Shown here: piece after piece, positions 36,561-47,541 of the stretch
Numbering within the stretch: position 1 is the first letter of the stretch
Layout of the letters: every line of letters starts with the position of its first letter
Assembly: GCA_032622095.1 (NCBI GenBank)
Contig: CP136065.1
Span: 151,657,577-151,721,576, forward strand
Source of the DNA: Siphonodentalium dalli
Lineage: Eukaryota > Mollusca > Scaphopoda > Gadilida > Siphonodentaliidae
Reading direction: 5' to 3'
DNA: 64,000 nucleotides
Notes under the pieces: model-generated
What the model was told of the DNA's origin: nothing
Seen by the model: the letters and a program-made list of their open reading frames with translations, nothing else
The model's database searches: none
Program-made: the position numbers and the translations under genes

Positions 36561-37090
36561 TTATCAACTTATCTCACCATCATTTATTATCAAATTCTGA
36601 TTGTTTCTTTTTCTATGTTTAGCATGGAGCAAAGTATATCTGGCTATGAGATATGGATTTTTCTTTGAGAACTGGCGATTTGTTTATGCTATGTGATTAT
36701 CGGCTGTTAGTAAAATATATTATGCTGGTATGTCGACAGGACATAATAATATGGTGATCCAGTCCATAAGGCCAAAATACAATGAGTCTGTGTTTCTGGT
36801 AACAGGTCAAATATAAATTGGGGTGATCGGGTGGATTTTTATTTTTTATTTTATTTTTTATTTTAATTTGCAGATACCTTGCTAACTGGCATAATGAACC
36901 CTGTCAACTCACAATTAAATGATGAAAGTGAATGAAATACATACATAGATAAGACATAGAACATTATGAGTATAAATTGTAGAATTTTTCTGTCCAAATT
37001 GAAAATAATGATTGACGAAAAAGGAAATGTTTTTTCGAGAAAATATTTTTTGGGTGCGGTGTTTCACATTACCGGCTACCCGAAATACAC
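36561..37090. other. Unassigned AT-rich sequence
   Basis: It contains a TTTTATTTTATTTT low-complexity run near 36840. No coding signal was found, including on the minus strand downstream of the pseudocaspase exon. Confidence 0.4.
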
Positions 37091-37096
37091 CTACAT

Positions 37097-37102
37097 TTTA
37101 TT
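37097..37102 (-). other. AATAAA polyadenylation signal for the minus-strand gene
   Basis: AATAAA on the minus strand lies about 37 bases past the TAG that ends the shifted frame, and about 90 bases past the earlier TAA. Its position supports 37352-37139 as a true terminal exon. Confidence 0.45.
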
Positions 37103-37191
37103 TTGGCCTAATATGGTGGTCTCTGAACATCAAGGGCTCTAATAGCTTTTGTCTTTACTTGGGAAATACAAATCTTTCATCAGCATTGAAG

Positions 37192-37352
37192 TTACTCCTT
37201 GTCTTTGCCGTCCTTGTCTTTGAATTGTTTGTTGTTAGATATCAGATTGTTGGCTGCATTACAAACTGACATGAAGTCATGGTTCTGTCCATAAATATTT
37301 ATAGCTTGTGTCAGGCAGGATATGAACAGCGAGCCACTACCCTCATGTGCCT
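37192..37352 (-). CDS. Pseudocaspase exon 3: p10, ending early at TAA
   Basis: The acceptor (minus strand) is CTTTTCAACAG. The joined frame gives ILP-E-AHEGSGSLFISCLTQAI, matching the PG...GSWFIQSLC region of caspases but lacking the SWR residues (about six shorter). NHDFMSVCNAANNLIS corresponds to the helix before the last strand. The open frame ends KDKDGKDKE-TAA (37194-37192). One base earlier in phase, the sequence goes on with VTSMLMKDLYFPSKDKSY and TAG at 37141-37139, which is the expected last caspase strand. The break lies in a 15-base direct repeat (37192-37221). Confidence 0.8.
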
Positions 37353-37387
37353 CTGTTGAAAAGAATGACAGAAGAAATTTGTTAGGA

Positions 37388-38130
37388 ATTTTAACCCTTT
37401 CTATACTGAATGGATTCTCTCCGTTATGAAAGTATACATTGGAATGGTCTGCTATACAGCTGGAGGAATGTTCAGGAAATATAAGCAGATGACACGGGGG
37501 ATTTTTTCCAGGCACGTATGCTGGGGTGGGTGGGTGGTCGATGGGACCAACAAACAATTTTTTCCGCAACTCAAAAAATATTTTCCTGCAATCTTTTTTT
37601 TACTGTTTTTGCAATGAGTTTGGCTTAAAACACCTTAGAATAAGATAAATAATGTAATTCTAACTGCTAAACTGACTGCAGGCAGTTATCGTGTTGTATT
37701 TTTTTGCAAATTTTGAAATCCAAGATGGCCGCTGGCAGCCATGTTTTTGGCCGAATGACCCCAAAATGATTCGTTTCTATTTACATGTCAATGCTAACAT
37801 CCATGACAAATAGTATGCACAGAAATTCATATACAGCTGTTTACAGTGAATTTCCAACCGCAAATCTCTGTTTTAGTGTTAAAAGGGGGGGGTGGGTGTC
37901 CAAAAATGGTCGGAAAAAACTGCTGAAAAAGGAAACATTTTTGGACGCGAAGATGGGTGGGTCCCAACAAGGGTCGAAAGGAAAAAATCAGCATACATGC
38001 CTGAAATTTTTTTCTGACCCCTCACTCCCTGGATGACAGACAGAAGACAATACAGATGCTGAAGGATTCCTATTAATTGTTGGAAATGTTAAGAAGTAAG
38101 TTCAAGAAACAGTCTATGGCATTGACGAGT
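37388..38130. repeat. Family C copy interrupted by one family T unit
   Basis: It starts TTAA|CCCTTTCTATACTGAATGG at 37388, just upstream (minus-strand sense) of the last pseudocaspase exon. A lone family T unit lies at 37714-37815 ('aagatggccgctggcagcc', 'cgaatgaccccaaaatga'). Family C-like sequence seems to resume near 38050. Confidence 0.5.
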
Positions 38131-38249
38131 CAACAGGAACTTCTATCACTAGGAATGTTTTTGTTTTTTTAAAAATATTTTTTCAGAAATTTGGGTAGAA
38201 AATGTGGCTATTTTTGTTGGAAGATGTGATGGGAAGAGGTAGAACATAT

Positions 38250-38511
38250 TTAACACTTTCAATACAAAATGGATTCTCCCAGTCAGTTAAAAAGTGTACA
38301 TCGGAATGGTCTATTATTGAGTTGGAGGGATGTTAAGGTGATAAAAGCAGAAAACAGATAAATAAAAGTACAGAAGGAGTCCTATTTATTGAGAGAAATG
38401 TTTAGATAATAAGTTCAACAAATGACATATGGTCGTTTATTGAACTTATTAACTAAACATTTCATGTGGGATAACTACTTATCAGTGATGCTTTAGTACG
38501 GAAAGGGTTAA
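38250..38511. mobile_element. TTAA element family C, complete copy
   Basis: The ends are TTAA|CACTTTCAATAC and GTACGGAAAGGG|TTAA. It contains 'gaatggtctattattgagt' and the 'cgtttattgaacttatta' block. Confidence 0.7.
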
Positions 38512-38926
38512 GTCATAACAGATATAATACAATGAATTAATAGAAAACTTAATTGTTGTTATGCTCCTTACCTTTGGAGCGTACAGGATCCACACTGACC
38601 CAAAATAAATTTTTTGTCAATTGTTTAGCAAAAAGAAATTATTTGACCAAATTGCTAAAGAAATGCTTTTGGACCAAACTTAATGGGTTTCTTTATAGTG
38701 ACATTTCCACCATCTATACAGAGTCTGCGCCAGCCCAAAATTTACTTTGACCAAATGAAAATATGTTTTGCCAAATACTCTCAGAAATTAATTGCCAAAT
38801 GATATTGAGCTGAAGTTAAGGCATTATGGAAAATTGATTCTTATAGTTGACAATGGGCAATGCTAAGAATTCCGATCTTTTAGACATGAAAGGACAATGA
38901 ATCAATCCCGGCAGCAGCCGTAATTC

Positions 38927-39190
38927 TTAACCCTTTCATTATGGGAGCTGCGCTGGTGCAGCAATAAAAACCCTGTGTCAGTGCATTCTCTTATATATGC
39001 GAGTATCCCATGGCAAGCCTCGAATATATAAGAGAATGCACTGGCTTACAAGATCAAGGTAAATATTGTTAGGCCAATGCCTTCTCTTATATATGCGAGG
39101 TGCCCAATGGGTGTCTCGCATATATAAGAGAATGCATTGACACAGGGTTTTCGGAAAAATTCAGGTAGCTTCAGTCATGAAAGGGACATA
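38927..39190. mobile_element. Family B element
   Basis: It starts TTAA|CCCTTTCATTATGGG and has two 'ctcttatatatgcgag' hairpins. It ends 'cagtcatgaaaggg' with a decayed TTAA. Confidence 0.8.
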
Positions 39191-41199
39191 AAGCACAAAA
39201 ACTAAATCAAGACCTTTCCGACTCAAATGGCGCCACATTTGGCATTGTTAACTCTTTCTATACTAAATACTCATTGATAATTATCCCATAGGAAATGTTC
39301 CGATAATAAGTTCATCAAACGACCATAGGTTGTTTGTTGAACTTATCTGAACATTTACGTTCAATAAATTGGACTCCTGCATTTTTATAATCTGTCGTCT
39401 CCTTAATTATCTTGAAAACCCCTCCAGTAGTCCAGGCACATTAGGTTTCACTAGTGGAAAAAATCCCGGAAAGCTGAATTTTTCAGGGATTAATAAGAAC
39501 ATGTTTATGAAGAACTTGGCAAAAGTCCCCTAGAATCCGAGTTGAGCTTTTTGAGATATCATGATTTTTCGCAATGGTGCAATTTCTGACGAAATTCCAT
39601 TAGACCATATGCGAATGCAGTCATATGTAGGCTAATTTATGGACTCAATCATCACACATACCCGTCCATCATGAAGCATGTGTCGATAGATATGCGTAAT
39701 TGGTGCTAGAGCTTACTAACAGTCGATATTCCATAATTGTGATGACATTTATTGGCGAAGAGAGCATATAAATCACATGGTGATTCAAAATTTTCCTAAC
39801 AAAAGAGGGCGAGTAAAGATATTCAGACGACAATGAGCTAAAATATGAACAATTATACTAGAAGAGTGGTTAGTTCAGAACAGGAAAGTGATGAGATATA
39901 TCGAACCATCACCATCTTTAAGATTTTATAGTCGGAAACATAACACTACCCCCTAAAACGTACCCCATGGCTTTGAGTATCTGAAAGGCAAAATACCACA
40001 TAATAGTCCTGGCGTTTGACGTAACAATTGTACAAATGGTGATAACACTATGAAACTTGGCACATAGGTTCCTTATACACTATTAATCATTTTCAGATGT
40101 ATAGACGTCGCGGCAGGTCCATCCTTGACAACGGTTGCTAGGCAACTATCCCACATCGAAGAAATACAAATATGACTGATATTATGGCAGTTTTAACAAT
40201 CTAACCTACGTCATGGAGCATTTTTATGGTAAAAGTAATATTAGTTGTTGTTCGAGTAGATCTGGCTGGAAAATTACCATAGTTCTTACTGACAGGGGTG
40301 GTAACGGTTGCTAGGGACATACCCGAAATCGAAAAATGCCGAGCTGACTGATATTATGATAGTTTTGACAAACTAATATAAACTACGTCATTATCATTTT
40401 ATGGTGAAACAATTGTAATAGTTATTGTTAGTGTGGGTTCGACTTTAAAATTACTATATATTTCTGGTAACGGTTGCGTTGCTAGGGACATATCAGACAT
40501 CGAAAAATGCACACATGCCTGATATTATGGTAGTTTTAACAAACTAAACTACGTCATGTAACATTTTTATATTGAAAACAATTATTATAATTGTTGTTAG
40601 AGTGAACATGGCAGTACAGTTGCCGCATTCGTTACCTAACGGGTGTGTAGTGGTGGCTATGGACATACCCACATTTGAAAGCATACCATATGTATGAGTT
40701 TCTGGTAATTTAACTGATATAACTGTTTCATGATATGGTATGAGTTTTGGGAAATTTGCATGATATAATTGTTTCATAATATGCCATATTATGCTTATAT
40801 TGACAATACTGCATAACTAAAGGTTGTTGTGTTGTGTACTGACGCATTCTCGTGTGGCAAATTGGTATTGAGGTTTCATTGTTGCTAGGTAACCACCTAC
40901 CATTGACAAATCTTCTTTAAACTGACAGACTATTCAGTTAGTTTTATCAGAATCACATACCTGTGTGGAGTTTACTATTGTTTCTTCCATGATTCGATTT
41001 TTGGAATACATTTTGATGAGACATGTAAAAATATTGACCCACATTTATGTTGATACCACCTGAACCCCCCTCCATGGAATCAGACATTTGCACTACATTT
41101 GACAATGGCATCCATGCAGAACACTCTATCACGGTGTGGTAGCATCCGCATACCAGTTGCTATACGGTATGAACTAATTGTGTTTCTTTCATATCCATG

Positions 41200-42720
41200 C
41201 CATAACTACATATATGTCAATACATGGTCATGAGTCATTTACAAGTCTATAGGAGCTCGTACATGAGCGTGGCCTATATATTTCAGATTGAGATACCATG
41301 AACTACCCTTTGGAACCGGTAACCAATACCCATTTACATGGGCAGCCATGGGCCCATTACCAACCCACAGTTACTAAGGAACAGCATCCAATGACGTGTC
41401 TTAACTACTGTGTCCATGTCATAGAAAGGGGCCTGGGCCGATGATATACTATTTAGGGTTCGTTCTATTGATTTGCCTGGGTACATGTCATGTGTACATA
41501 ACTATAGACACTTGTGTATTTGCACTACATGTGGTGTTCATATGGGTCCATAGTGTATGCGTGGCTGTGGTTATAACCTAGATAGTCATGGCACATGTAC
41601 ATTCATGGGATGGGTTCATGTTTTACATATAAATGTCTTGTAATAAAGTCATAACTAAATCAGCCTGGATACATGGGCTGTCCATAGTGGCCCGTCTCAA
41701 TTTCCTACCTATATGAGCCTGGGTCCATAGCCAAGCTATGGTGGTGAACACGACCAATCGATAGGGACCTTCATGCTATAGGGCGTTGGTCGAATGGCTG
41801 AAAACGGATGTACGTATATGGTATTCATATAGTATAGAGACGTGGATCCATGCACATGCATGGACTCACCCGTAGGCATGGGGTCCATGTGTCTCCTATA
41901 TATGTGGATCAGTCCATGGCCTACCAGCATATATGTGAATCTATGAAATGATTGATAACGCCGGTGCCGTAGCTTTTATTTAGGGACATGTGTCCATGTC
42001 CTACATATAGGCACCTGTATCACTGCATACATCATTATAGTCACTTGTGTATTAACACTATTTAAACTTGCCTGGGTCTTTGGTGTAGATATATCACGTA
42101 CGAGGGGTGGGTCCATATCCTACATATAGACAGACACCTGCTTATGCCTGGGTATAATTAAATATGGCATACATATATCTGCCTTGGTCCATGGCCTACA
42201 CGTATGGATATGTGTCCATGGCCAACCTACAGTGCCATATGTGTATGGGCTATTTATAAGGGCCCCCCATCCTTAACTTTAGTCTATGTGGCATCGGTCC
42301 AATATCTATATATAGGTTGGTCTGTCATAAAACTGTCTCATATGTTCATACCATATATAGGTTCATGAATCCATGGTGCACTAATCTATTGTGCATCGGA
42401 CTTGGTCTATGCTATCTTAGTACATGGTCTATCTGTGGGCACTTGGTTATTTGCACCATGTAACAGTGTCATGGTCATGATCATAGATATCATACATGTA
42501 TGGTTATATGAAGCGGTCTGGTTCATGGACTATACATATCCTACGTACATAGCCTATATGTATGGACATGGGTCCTGTGAGTATATATGTGCCTGGGTTC
42601 CTAACCTAACTATTGTAGGCTAGGGCCATGGCTAACATATTGGTGGCTGACCCTAGCTATGTTCTTCATATATAGTAGAGTTGGTCCGTGACTTACATTA
42701 TATAACTAGCTGTCTGGGTC
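41200..42720. repeat. Degenerate short-unit array (GTCCATGGCCTACATATA-like)
   Basis: The loop of the foldback is built from many imperfect copies of phrases such as 'gggtccatgtcctacatata' and 'tccatggcctac', spaced irregularly at tens of bases. CATG, CCATGG and TATATAGG are strongly over-represented. There is no coding signal. Confidence 0.7.
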
Positions 42721-42871
42721 TATGGCTTATATAACTATTATGGCCATGCCTCATATTAAATATAAGCAACAACTTTTCAACTCTCACTTTGAATTCCCGA
42801 TATCTAAACTGATGGACCACAACGGATAAGTGTACCCATATTCTGGTTAGACTCACACTAACAACATTTAT

Positions 42872-43133
42872 AATTGTTTTCACCATAAAAACGTTAATAC
42901 TACCATAATATCAGTCATATGTGCATGTTTGTATTTTGGGTGTGACCCTGGCAAACAGTTACCACTCATATAAGTAAGAATTATATGGTATTTTTTTCAG
43001 CCATTGTTTTCACCATAAAAACGTTAATACTACCATAATATCAGTCATATGTGCATGTTTGTATTTCGGGTATGACCCTGGCAACAGTTACCACTCATAT
43101 AAGTAAGAATTATATGGTATTTTTTTCAGCCAT
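42872..43133. repeat. 131-bp tandem duplication
   Basis: 'attgttttcaccataaaaac' starts at 42872 and again at 43003. The two 131-base units are almost identical, so this is a recent duplication inside the right arm of the foldback. Confidence 0.9.
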
Positions 43134-44305
43134 CTCAACACTAACAACAACTATTCTAATTGCTTTCAACACAAAAGTGCTATTAGGTGTAGTTTAGTTT
43201 GTTAAAGCTACCATAATATCAGTCATATGTGCATTTTTAGATTGTGTGTGCGTCCCTAGCAACCGCCACACCTTGTAAGTAAGTAATATGGCAATTTGTC
43301 AGTCAGGTCAAAACTGACAACAAATATGTTCACCATAAACATGTTACACGACGTAGTTTAGTTTGTTAGAACACGTATAATATCAGTCATATGCATTAAT
43401 CCGATGCCGGGTAGTTGCCTAGCAACCGTTGCTAAGAAGAGCCTGTTGCAAATGACGCCACATGTGAAAATGAGCAGTAGCGTATAAGGATCATATGTGC
43501 CAAGTTTCATGCTTTTATCGCCCTTTTCACAGTTGGTGTGTTTTCTACAACAAGCACTTGGACTAGCGGAAGGGCAAAATGTGACGAGAGCCAGTTTAGG
43601 GGGTAGGGATATGTTTTTACAAGTATTGACCACTTATCATAGGTATAGTTGCTAATCCCGCATATTATGTTGAAGGAGTGATATCTGTGCAGTTCTTAAA
43701 ACAAATTGCTTGCGCCTACGTAATGAATAGCCCGAGAAATTTGACATGGAATAATACAGATTGTCTGAAAAAATCGTCATTTTTTGGGGTCATTATGTTA
43801 TTTTATATCCATATCTGCGAAATTCATTCAATCCCCCCGTTGAATTTGTATCTCTGGTTCGAGAATTGTGTATTGAACAATATTGAGTACATTTGGTATA
43901 TGTTTCGGCTGAAAAAGTTTTTATTTTTTTATGAAAAAAATTGGTTAACTCCGAAAGCTCAACTCCGATTTTAGGGGACTTTTCGTGACGCATCCGCGAT
44001 GTTATGGCCTAAATAATATAAAAAAAATCAGCTTTCCGGGATTTATTTCCTTACTTTTCCCCATTCACGCCTAATGTGCCTGGACTACAGATGAACAATA
44101 GATGTCTCCAATGTATACTTTTATATTAAACTGAGTGGGAGAATCCATTTAGTATATGAAGGGTTAAACCGCACCATTATACTCCTAGTGTCATGGAGAT
44201 GATGAAATAAAGTTTGGTGGAAATCAGCGACCAAAACATATTGCTATCAATTTTAGTGCCCCTCCCTTCCCCATCTCTGATCCAAAAGGCACCAATTTGG
44301 CATCT

Positions 44306-45828
44306 TTAACCCTTTGAACCCTAGCTCCCCACAACGATCGACACCCTGACCCGGGGCTCCCAGTGGTATCTTGACTTATTGTAGGCAGTGTTTATGCGTA
44401 TGGTGTTGTTTATGTTCAAGTGGTGCCACATGTCTGAAAATTTTGAGGTATGTTCCCCACTGACCAATTATTATTTTAAGATCTGGTCACATTGCCACAT
44501 GGTCACTCCCTGGTAACGGTTGCTAGGCAACTACCCGATATTGAAAGTAAAATACAATTATAGCTTTATCGTCGTAATTCAGCCCAATGAAGTGGCGTTT
44601 TTGAGACAGTCAATACCCTATTGTGAAATTTGAGATATATCTGACCAGCAGAGTGAACCTAACTTGTATCTAAGGGTAGCAACGGTTGCTAAGCAAAACC
44701 ACAAATGATAGAATGACACCATTGCCCTGTGCATGTATTCAATTGTATTATGCCCCAATTTAGACATGCCATGGCATGCACATGGTGGTGGTTATGTTCA
44801 ACTGGTGCCACAAGTCTGAAACTTTACAGTTAAGTTCCAATGGACCAGAGTATTTTTAAGATTGGTAAACTTTGCTACACGATCACTCCCTGGTAACGGT
44901 TTCTATGCAATTACCCGTAATTGAAAGTAATATTCAATTATAGCGTCGTAATTTCGCGCTGAGAAACTGCATTTTCTATGGAGTTAATTCCATGTTGTGA
45001 AATTTGAGATAGATCTGGTCAGAAGAGTGAACCCAACTTGTATTTAACGGTATCAATGGTTGCTAAGCATATATCCCAAGTGATCGTATGACACCACTTC
45101 CCTGTGCATACAATGGTATTATGTCCCATTTTATACATCGCATAGGGGCATGGTGATGGTGATTCTCAAATGGTGCCACAGGTCTTAAACTTTAATTGTT
45201 CAATAAAGTAAGATTTGACACATGTTTGTGTGTACTAGATGATATTGTGACAATGCAACCCCTTTCCACAGGACTACACTGCATGATGCAATGTCGAAAC
45301 AAGTAACTGTATAATGCAAACTCATATGCTGTGGGGATCCTTGGTGTGATTGAATCGTTACACAAAAACCCATACATTTATCATTGTATCCTATGCGTAT
45401 GCGCGAACAAATCGACTCAAATAAGTGACTGCGCCTTCCTCACATATGCCAGAACACTGGTTATGTATACAAGAATAATTTAAACCCATAAGAGTGATCG
45501 AAATGCTGTCTTTCTACAATCATGCAAACCGCTCAACAGTGTATAGCGTTTATACGCGAATCGCTTCAAATAATGTACGTTTGTTGAATGCTGCGTTGTG
45601 CGCATATTTCCCAACCCCAACTATTCGGCAACAAACCCATACAAATGCACCCATAGCACTGCTGAAGTTCCTGGGAATCATTAACATAGATATAAGTGGA
45701 TATACCAATGGTTATAACACATATAAACATGCTACATATGTTTATGACGTCACCGAATGCTATTGGCCGCAAAAGCGGCCAGTCGGGTGTATGAACGTTT
45801 TCTGGCCAGTCGGGTTCAAAGGGTTTAA
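44306..45828 (-). mobile_element. TTAA element family D, inverted relative of 2551-4117
   Basis: The ends are TTAA|CCCTTTGAACCC and GGGTTCAAAGGG with TTAA inside TTTAAA (45825-45828). Internal repeats of 'ctccctggtaacggttgcta' lie about 370 bases apart. No transposase. Confidence 0.75.
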
Positions 45829-45829
45829 A

Positions 45830-45925
45830 CCACATGATTGCAGGGTTGGCCGATTTATATCAAGCGATTTAAATTATTGATTTAAATCATGATTTAAATC
45901 AATAATTTTTAAATGATGATATAAA
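45830..45925. repeat. Palindromic GATTTAAATC block
   Basis: 'cagggttggccgattta' followed by 'gatttaaatcatgatttaaatc' and 'attgatttaaat' repeats. It resembles a terminal piece of a hAT-like MITE. Confidence 0.5.
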
Positions 45926-47340
45926 GTCAAGAACTGCAATTTCTAATGTTTTTGTAAACTACACATGTATAACATGAGTATGATTAAACAATATACAAAA
46001 TTGGGTATTAAATAGATATGAAATTGTACAGCATAGAAACTACAGCCATACTTCATCCATGTACTGTATTTATTGCTCCAGCAATGGCCTGTTCCGCTTA
46101 ACATTGTTAGTATTGTATGTAACTATACTCAGTTTTAGCACACCTCACTACACAGCTGTTTAATTTCCTTTCCTTTTCTGATTACCATATACATATAAAT
46201 ACTATCTGAGTAACACTACCATACACTCTGACATCTAAAATACTCTAGTTGTCTAGTACCTGTACTTGATATACATGTATGGTGTGATTATGTCCTCAAG
46301 TCACAGAAGAGCAAATGTGATTGATAATATGTTCAGCTTTCATCTAAAATTAATTAAATTTATTAGTAAAAGTTTAAGCATAGGTATAGCTTTCCAGATA
46401 TCAAAACATTGGAACCCACATGGAACTAAGTGTATGCGTAAAGTACATGGTTCCTGGGAAATGTATGGATTGTATGCACAAGTTGTAAAACACAGGTTAT
46501 GCACAATTTGGCTAGTGGGTGACAAGGATCGTAATAATGATAATTTAGATTAACTATAATGGATATTCCAAATTTTTTTATTTGACCTTCTTGGGCCACA
46601 TACATCTAATGGTATACAATGTAACATTACACATGTTGGAAAAGATAAAAACTTTCCAAACTTCAAACGAATTGTTGCCGACGTTGTGAACTTCTCATGG
46701 CATCTCGCACTTGTCTTCGTATGTTAACTTAAGAGAATACAAAATAAACAGTCAGATTTAGTCTTGAACAGTACATTCGGATCAACACCAAGTCACCCAA
46801 GTCATTAAGTTGTCAGTCTGGTAGCCATTGTGCTGTACATTATGTCTATGTTTCGTAACTTGCATTACAACGGAAGCTCGAAACTCGAAACTCTACACTG
46901 ACATTCACAAGTTTGCAACTTGCATGAAACAATATGCTCTCACGGAAATTAAAATGCGACATCAGCAGAAACTGCACGTGCATCACGGTCTATTTATGGC
47001 ATACACCGCACATTCAAGCAATTGGGAGTGCAGTCTGTGCATGGGTGGCTAACAATAGCCTGAGATTGCTGACGCAACATCGCCGCAATTGATAATTTGA
47101 TACACGTTGTAAAAGTCTTGTTTCACATGAACGGTTCATGCCACTACGTTGTGACTTGTGAGCTTGTGTCGTGAAGTCATGGCTGTGCATGGGCCACAAT
47201 ACCAAACCTTATATAATTAACCCTTAGATGATAGCATGGTCAATTCTACTCACACTGTATGTAGAATTTGCAATTATATAACATATATATTGCATAGTGT
47301 GCATGGACAAAGTAAACAAAATTTTGTGCCGTTGGTGTCC
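45926..47340. other. Unassigned sequence, no gene recognised
   Basis: Short open frames at 46266-46553 and 46828-47052 have no family resemblance and no splice context that I could support. Confidence 0.4.
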
Positions 47341-47354
47341 CCTGATGTATGATA

Positions 47355-47465
47355 TACCAGTGTTAACAATTCACCCCGTTCCCAGTTCCTACAAATCATA
47401 TTCCCGGGAAACGGGAATGAGTATGGGACCCGGGAAATTCCAGTTTCCGGGATTAAACCCTAGTT
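47355..47465. repeat. Fragment with TTCCCGGGAAACGGGAA palindromes
   Basis: A 110-base segment from 'ccagtgttaacaattc' to 'gattaaaccctagtta' rich in CCCGGGAAA. It is probably a TIR element end or MITE. Confidence 0.45.
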
Positions 47466-47541
47466 AGAACCTTCATTTATCAGAGAAATTGAGCAATTAC
47501 ATATTTCCATAACGTTGGGAAAAAAATATATAAATTTATTT

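Larger units (their letters stand above)
39427..44088. mobile_element. Large foldback element, 4.66 kb
   Basis: The ends GTAGTCCAGGCACATTAGG (39427) and CCTAATGTGCCTGGACTAC (44088) are perfect 19-bp inverted repeats. Homology between the arms continues inwards for more than 1 kb ('ggttgctagggacatacc' on the left, 'cgtccctagcaaccg' on the right; 'ctgatattatggtagttt' against its complement). No transposase was recognised. Arms and loop contain CpG-poor AT-rich sequence. Confidence 0.75.
39248..44167. mobile_element. Family C element split by a 4.66-kb foldback
   Basis: Left end TTAA|CTCTTTCTATACTAAAT (39248) and right end ATTTAGTATATGAAGGG|TTAA (44167) belong to one family C copy. Between them lies the foldback at 39427-44088, so it inserted into an existing family C element. 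Confidence 0.7.

Noticed and set aside
37012-37269. Plus-strand 85-codon frame
   Set aside because: Shadow of the minus-strand pseudocaspase exon, which shows clear p10 homology and splice signals.
45494-45880. 128-codon plus-strand frame
   Set aside because: It crosses the right end of TTAA element family D and has a matching frame on the other strand. No protein family was recognised.
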